From assembly GCA_943914475.1 (NCBI GenBank), contig CALUCE010000003.1:62001-126000 (forward strand): DNA of 64,000 bases. The letters run 5' to 3'. The DNA is from an uncultured Anaerococcus sp. (lineage in GTDB: Bacteria; Bacillota; Clostridia; Tissierellales; Peptoniphilaceae). A model generated the notes under the pieces. It did no database searches, had not been told where the DNA came from, and saw only the letters and a list, made by a program, of their open reading frames with translations. The position numbers and the translations under genes are program-made. This document shows, in pieces, positions 60,500-64,000 of this stretch (positions within the stretch are counted from its first letter, which is position 1; each line of letters begins with the position of its first letter).

Positions 60500-62253
60500 A
60501 TCTCCTCCCTGTAATTTTTTGCCTGGATGTTATATAGTTCTCTGTATTCTTCATTTGTTCTCATAAGATTGTCATGACTATCATTTCCTATAATCCGACC
60601 ATCTTTTAAAAAGACAACCTTATCGCAAAACTTAGTTGAAGCAAGCCTATGTGAGATAAATAGTGATGACTTATCCTTTGCTAACTTATCATAAAGCATA
60701 TACAGTTCTCTTTCTGCCAAGGCGTCAAGCTGGGCTGTAGGCTCATCTAGGACTAAAATTTTAGAACTTTCCTTATTTAAAGCACGAGCCAAAAATACTC
60801 TTTGTTTTTGACCACCCGATAAATCTACACCACTTTGGTCTAAGGTTCTTAGCAAATATTGATCTTCGCCCTTTTTGTATTTCTTTATAATCTCATCAAG
60901 CTTGGTCTTTTTATAAATCTCGGTAAGATCTTTATCCTTGGTGTCCAAAGTTATATTTTCCTTAATAGAAAATGGTAGAAGTAAGGAATCTTGGAATATA
61001 GCTCCAACAAGCTTCCTATAAGATTTACCAAAATCTTCTATATTCTTACCATTTAATAAGATTTGACCAGAACTTGGCTTATAAAGTCCACACAAAAGCA
61101 AGGCCAGGGTAGACTTTCCAGCCCCATTTTCTCCAACCAAGGCTATAGACTGGCCATCCTCCATGATAAAGTTGACGTTTTTAAGTACAACTTTTTCAGA
61201 TGTTGGATATGTAAAAGATACGTTTTTAAATTCTATAGTGCACTCATCCAAATCTTCTAGTGGATAAACTTCATCTTTTATTTCTTTATTTTTATCATCT
61301 TTTAATATTCCAAAGAAATACTTAAAAGAAGCAAAAGAATTTCTGAAGTTTGATACCTGCCATTTGATTTGATCTCCGAAATTAATAAAGGCAAAAATAG
61401 CAGTAAAAAACATAAAGAAATCACCCATATCAATTTCTTTCATAAGTATGGATTTTACTAACCAATAAAATATACAAGCATCTCTAAGAAGACTCACTAG
61501 CTGACCAAGGGTAAGAATCCTCATCCCTTTCTTATTAATATCTCTATAAGCATTGATTCTTTCCTTATTTTTATCCATATAATATGATCTAAATAAGGAT
61601 ATAAAATCGTATACCAAAATGTCTTGCTTAGATTCAGGATTTCTTAGACCGTAGTTAAGTTTTGCGAAAATATTCCAATTGTTAGATTGTTCTTCATAAT
61701 AGACATGGTAGAGGCCAGTCATATTGTAGGTTAATTTAAAAGAAATAAGTGTAGTAATTAAAATTAGACTTAAAAGTCTGGGCCCCATAAGAGAAAAAAT
61801 CCAAACAAAACCACTCAGAGAAAAGATTATTCCAACAACGCCAGGAAGATTCATCATTATACCGCCAGCTCCAGTAAAAGGATTCTCGCAAGCCTTTTTA
61901 GCATTATTAATCTTTTCTATTTCTTCCTTATCTTTTTGCTTATCATAGTCTAGATATAAGGAATAGGCCGTTACCATCCTTAGAAACCTATATCTTATCT
62001 TGTTCATCCTCATCCTGTAATTATTCATAATAAATGAATCAAAGAAAGAAACCAGAGACGAGAAAATAATTAGGACTATAAAAAAGATCAGAAAAGAAGA
62101 AAGAGGCTTATCTGCATTTTTTAGTATGTAAGCTGGTGAAAGTATCCATACAAAAGGACTTAGTCCTATAAATATTCCATAAAGGCCAATCAACACAAAC
62201 ATAAAGGGCTGATATTTTGCCATCAATTTAAATAAAAATTTCAACTCTTTCAT
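60496..62253 (-). CDS. ABC exporter half-transporter (first of pair)
   Basis: 585 residues, six helices then an ABC domain with Walker A GENGAGKSTL (about 376-385), signature VDLSGGQKQRVFLARA, Walker B ILVLDEPTAQLDA and LFISHRLAS. It keeps the consensus signature while the partner carries a variant, as in heterodimeric exporters with one degenerate site. First gene of the pair, with its own promoter. Confidence 0.9.
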   Translation of the reverse strand: MKELKFLFKLMAKYQPFMFVLIGLYGIFIGLSPFVWILSPAYILKNADKPLSSFLIFFIVLIIFSSLVSFFDSFIMNNYRMRMNKIRYRFLRMVTAYSLYLDYDKQKDKEEIEKINNAKKACENPFTGAGGIMMNLPGVVGIIFSLSGFVWIFSLMGPRLLSLILITTLISFKLTYNMTGLYHVYYEEQSNNWNIFAKLNYGLRNPESKQDILVYDFISLFRSYYMDKNKERINAYRDINKKGMRILTLGQLVSLLRDACIFYWLVKSILMKEIDMGDFFMFFTAIFAFINFGDQIKWQVSNFRNSFASFKYFFGILKDDKNKEIKDEVYPLEDLDECTIEFKNVSFTYPTSEKVVLKNVNFIMEDGQSIALVGENGAGKSTLALLLCGLYKPSSGQILLNGKNIEDFGKSYRKLVGAIFQDSLLLPFSIKENITLDTKDKDLTEIYKKTKLDEIIKKYKKGEDQYLLRTLDQSGVDLSGGQKQRVFLARALNKESSKILVLDEPTAQLDALAERELYMLYDKLAKDKSSLFISHRLASTKFCDKVVFLKDGRIIGNDSHDNLMRTNEEYRELYNIQAKNYREEI

Positions 62254-62356
62254 AAGTCACATCCTCTCTGATTTAAGTAAAAATCAAAAGTAATTCATTT
62301 TTTAACAAAACAAATTTAAATAATTTTAAATATTTTATAAATTTCACTTATTTTTA

Positions 62357-62384
62357 ATTATATCCCTTATAAATAATTTGTAAA
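62357..62384 (-). promoter_or_regulatory. Promoter of the ABC exporter pair
   Basis: On the minus strand TTTACA (62384-62379), a 16-base spacer and TATAAT (62362-62357). It leaves a leader of about 100 bases to the start at 62253. The 321-base gap before glpF also holds the glpF promoter and leader. Confidence 0.65.
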
Positions 62385-62410
62385 GTTTATTTTAATTTAT
62401 AAAATACCTC

Positions 62411-62439
62411 TTGTGTTTTTTATAAATCTATGGTACTAT
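62411..62439 (+). promoter_or_regulatory. Promoter of glpF
   Basis: TTGTGT (62411-62416), a 17-base spacer ending TGG, and TACTAT (62434-62439). It leaves a leader of about 130 bases. Confidence 0.6.
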
Positions 62440-62474
62440 ATCAATATAAAAGGTTTTCACATGCATATATATCC

Positions 62475-62536
62475 AAGGAGCGAGCGATAAGATTTATACT
62501 TTTGCTTGCTCTTTGCGCTTTTATGGAGGTAAAAGC
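62475..62536 (+). promoter_or_regulatory. Structured leader of glpF (two hairpins)
   Basis: AAGGAGCGAGC (62475-62485) pairs with GCTTGCTCTTT (62504-62514; two G-T pairs), then GCTTTTA (62517-62523) pairs with TAAAAGC (62530-62536) with a GGAGG-type loop. The glpF ribosome site (AAAGGAG, about 62562-62568) is outside both. It could be an antitermination or protein-binding leader, as glp operons are often controlled that way; no T-tract marks a terminator. Confidence 0.45.
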
Positions 62537-62574
62537 CTTAGAAAAGTTCAGCATTACAATGAAAGGAGAATATT

Positions 62575-63291
62575 ATGAGAGATATTATCATGGGTGAATT
62601 TTTCGGTACAATGTTACTAATCATCTTAGGAGATGGTGTTGTTGCAAACGTATTACTAAACAAGAGTGGACAACAAGGAGCTGGTCCAGTACAAATCACC
62701 ATAGCATGGGGTCTTGCAGTTCTAATGCCTGCAACAATGTTCGGTGCTTTGACAGGTGCTCACTTTAACCCTGCCCTAACCATAGCCCTAGCCTTTAACG
62801 GAGCTATTGGATGGAATGTAGTTCCTACCTACATTATTTCACAAATTTTAGGAGCAATGGTTGGTGCCTTTATAGTCTTTGCCTTATTCAAAGATCATAT
62901 GGACGCAACTAGTGATGACCCTGAAACAGTAAGAGCTTGCTTCTGTACAGCACCAAGTATCCCAAATACTAGTAGAAACTTACTTTCAGAAATCGTTGGT
63001 ACATTCTTACTTGTAGCATTTATTTTAGGCTTTGCCAATGTAGACGGTGCAGCAGCAACCGGTGTTGACAAACTTTACGTATTCGGAATAATCGTATCAA
63101 TCGGTATGTCTTTAGGTGGACTAACAGGTTACGCTATCAACCCTGCCAGAGACCTTGGACCAAGAATCGCTTACGCTATTCTACCAATCAAAAACAAAAC
63201 AGACGCTAACTGGGGATATGGTTGGATTCCTGTTGTTGGACCAATCATTGGTGGTATCATAGCTGTTTTATTCTTTAACTTTGTATTCTAA
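62575..63291 (+). CDS. glpF: Glycerol uptake facilitator (MIP family)
   Basis: 238 residues, six helices. The two half-helix pore motifs are HFNPALTIALAF (NPA, about 64) and GYAINPARDLGPR (NPA with the Asp after Arg typical of glycerol facilitators, about 184-196). A cysteine-containing loop sits between (VRACFCTAPSIP). It lets glycerol diffuse in for phosphorylation. The next gene encodes a glycerol-3-phosphate dehydrogenase-like enzyme, which fits. AAAGGAG is 6 bases upstream of the ATG. Confidence 0.93.
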   Translation: MRDIIMGEFFGTMLLIILGDGVVANVLLNKSGQQGAGPVQITIAWGLAVLMPATMFGALTGAHFNPALTIALAFNGAIGWNVVPTYIISQILGAMVGAFIVFALFKDHMDATSDDPETVRACFCTAPSIPNTSRNLLSEIVGTFLLVAFILGFANVDGAAATGVDKLYVFGIIVSIGMSLGGLTGYAINPARDLGPRIAYAILPIKNKTDANWGYGWIPVVGPIIGGIIAVLFFNFVF

Positions 63292-63348
63292 AAAAGAAAA
63301 TATATTATTGGAATTTTACTAGGAAACCTTTAGAAAAGAGTTGATTTA

Positions 63349-64000
63349 ATGTACGATGTATTAATTATAGGCGCTGGTGTAACAGGCGCTTCAGCAGCAA
63401 GAAGATTATCAAGATATAAACTAGATATAGCCATTCTGGAGATGGAAGACGATGTATCCATGGGTGCCAGTAAGGCAAATTCAGCCATTATCCATGGGGG
63501 CTATGCAGAAAGTCATGACGAGCTTCGTGGAAGAATTTGTTATCCAGGAAGACTTCAATTTGACAAGCTTGATGAAGAGTTGAATTTTGGATTTTTGAAA
63601 AATGGATCTATAGTTATAGCCTTTGATGAAGAGGACAAAAAGTCCCTAGACAAACTACACCAACAAGGTTTAGAAAACGGCCTTGATGATATGGAAATCC
63701 TAGACCAAGAACAACTTAGAGAGCTTGAACCAAATATTTCTGACGATGCCGTAGCAGCCCTCTATTGCAAGGGCGCAGGAGTATGCTCCCCTTATGAATA
63801 TGTAATAGCCTTGGTAGAAAATGCTGTTGACAATGGAGCCGAACTTTTCCTAAAAACTAAGGTTAATGGAATCGAGAAAAAGGATGATCACTTCATAGTA
63901 AGAAGCGAAGATGGCAAAGAATTTGAGGCAAAATACATTGTAAATGCTTCCGGACTGGAAGGAGCCAATGTATCAAAACTTATAACTGAAACAAACTTTG
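63349..64000 (+). CDS. FAD-dependent glycerol-3-phosphate dehydrogenase-like oxidoreductase (GlpA/GlpO-type, 3' end outside window)
   Basis: The visible 217 codons read MYDVLIIGAGVTGASAARRLSRYKLDIAILE (FAD-binding GxGxxG and Glu) followed by GASKANSAIIHGGY, KNGSIVIAF, PNISDDAVAALYCKGAGVCSPYEYVIALVENA and IVNASGLEGANV. This is the DAO-type fold of GlpA and related enzymes. The position after glpF favours oxidation of glycerol-3-phosphate. The gene runs past the right edge. An AAAAGAG site precedes the ATG. Related L-2-hydroxyglutarate oxidases cannot be fully excluded from the N-terminal part. Confidence 0.8.
   Translation, partial: MYDVLIIGAGVTGASAARRLSRYKLDIAILEMEDDVSMGASKANSAIIHGGYAESHDELRGRICYPGRLQFDKLDEELNFGFLKNGSIVIAFDEEDKKSLDKLHQQGLENGLDDMEILDQEQLRELEPNISDDAVAALYCKGAGVCSPYEYVIALVENAVDNGAELFLKTKVNGIEKKDDHFIVRSEDGKEFEAKYIVNASGLEGANVSKLITETNF

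Noticed and set aside
62523..62597. 24-codon ORF in the glpF leader as a firm gene
   Set aside because: There is no ribosome site in front and it overlaps glpF. It is kept only as part of a finding on the leader.
1..64000. CRISPR arrays, insertion sequences, prophage or rRNA genes
   Set aside because: No regularly spaced repeats, transposase, integrase, capsid or rRNA-like sequences were seen while reading the window.

Overview
The window is 64 kb of AT-rich chromosome from an anaerobic low-GC Gram-positive bacterium. Rubredoxin, a Rex redox repressor, Gram-positive lipoproteins, an Asp23/AmaP envelope-stress operon, CdaA/CdaR and a class II HMG-CoA reductase all fit this. My best guess is a Tissierellia anaerobic coccus (Anaerococcus/Peptoniphilus-like), inferred from gene content only. 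Most genes lie on the minus strand. There is one tRNA gene (Pro, UGG). I saw no insertion sequence, prophage, CRISPR array or rRNA operon.

Layout. 1-4.0 kb: CBS/DRTGG pyrophosphatase (cut by the left edge), a CNNM/CorC-type membrane protein and a purine permease. 4.1-10.6 kb: a five-gene catabolic-looking operon (AtuA-like enzyme split into two genes, degradative-type HMG-CoA reductase, small membrane protein, TctA-type permease). It is preceded by an almost ideal sigma-54 promoter and a convergently terminated sigma-54 activator gene. 10.8-15 kb: thiamine-binding protein, M18 aminopeptidase, xanthine phosphoribosyltransferase and a flavinylated extracellular reductase lipoprotein. 15.2-24.6 kb: the protein quality-control set tig-clpP-clpX-lon-engB, with cca, cdaR and cdaA upstream. 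24.7-26.4 kb: two tandem Ltp-like surface protein genes, each broken by one in-frame stop. 26.5-33.3 kb: a six-gene operon of AI-2E-family exporter, papain-like protein, NIF3-like domain, 4-alpha-glucanotransferase, glucan phosphorylase and ZIP metal transporter. 33.4-41.5 kb: thiamine pyrophosphokinase, ArsC/Spx-like protein, AmaP-DUF2273-Asp23, ABC-F ATPase, Rex, TypA and an anti-sigma-type kinase. 41.5-45.7 kb: rubredoxin, TVP38-like protein, an acidic surface protein, YitT and a CofE-like ligase. 45.7-50.3 kb: a long minus-strand run beginning with a lipoprotein barnase and its barstar, then a GntR-type regulator with an ABC transporter, a small membrane protein, a sirtuin and a zinc-ribbon membrane protein. 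50.4-58.7 kb: DUF523 protein, tRNA-Pro, GltS-like glutamate symporter, a nucleoside BMP/ABC importer and an M42 aminopeptidase. 58.7-64 kb: a two-gene ABC exporter, then glpF and the start of a glycerol-3-phosphate dehydrogenase-like gene (cut by the right edge).

Working together: purine salvage is represented by the NCS2 permease, Xpt and the nucleoside BMP importer. Glycogen/maltodextrin breakdown is represented by MalQ and GlgP, and glycerol entry and oxidation by GlpF and the GlpA-like enzyme. Peptide use is represented by the M18 and M42 peptidases and GltS.

The best candidate for an undescribed system is the sigma-54-controlled AtuA/HMG-CoA reductase/TctA locus, probably for a branched C5-C6 hydroxy acid such as mevalonate or 3-hydroxy-3-methylglutarate. 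Other points worth checking are the nonsense-broken Ltp pair, the lipid-anchored barnase heading an ABC operon, and a 16-base motif shared by two distant intergenic regions.
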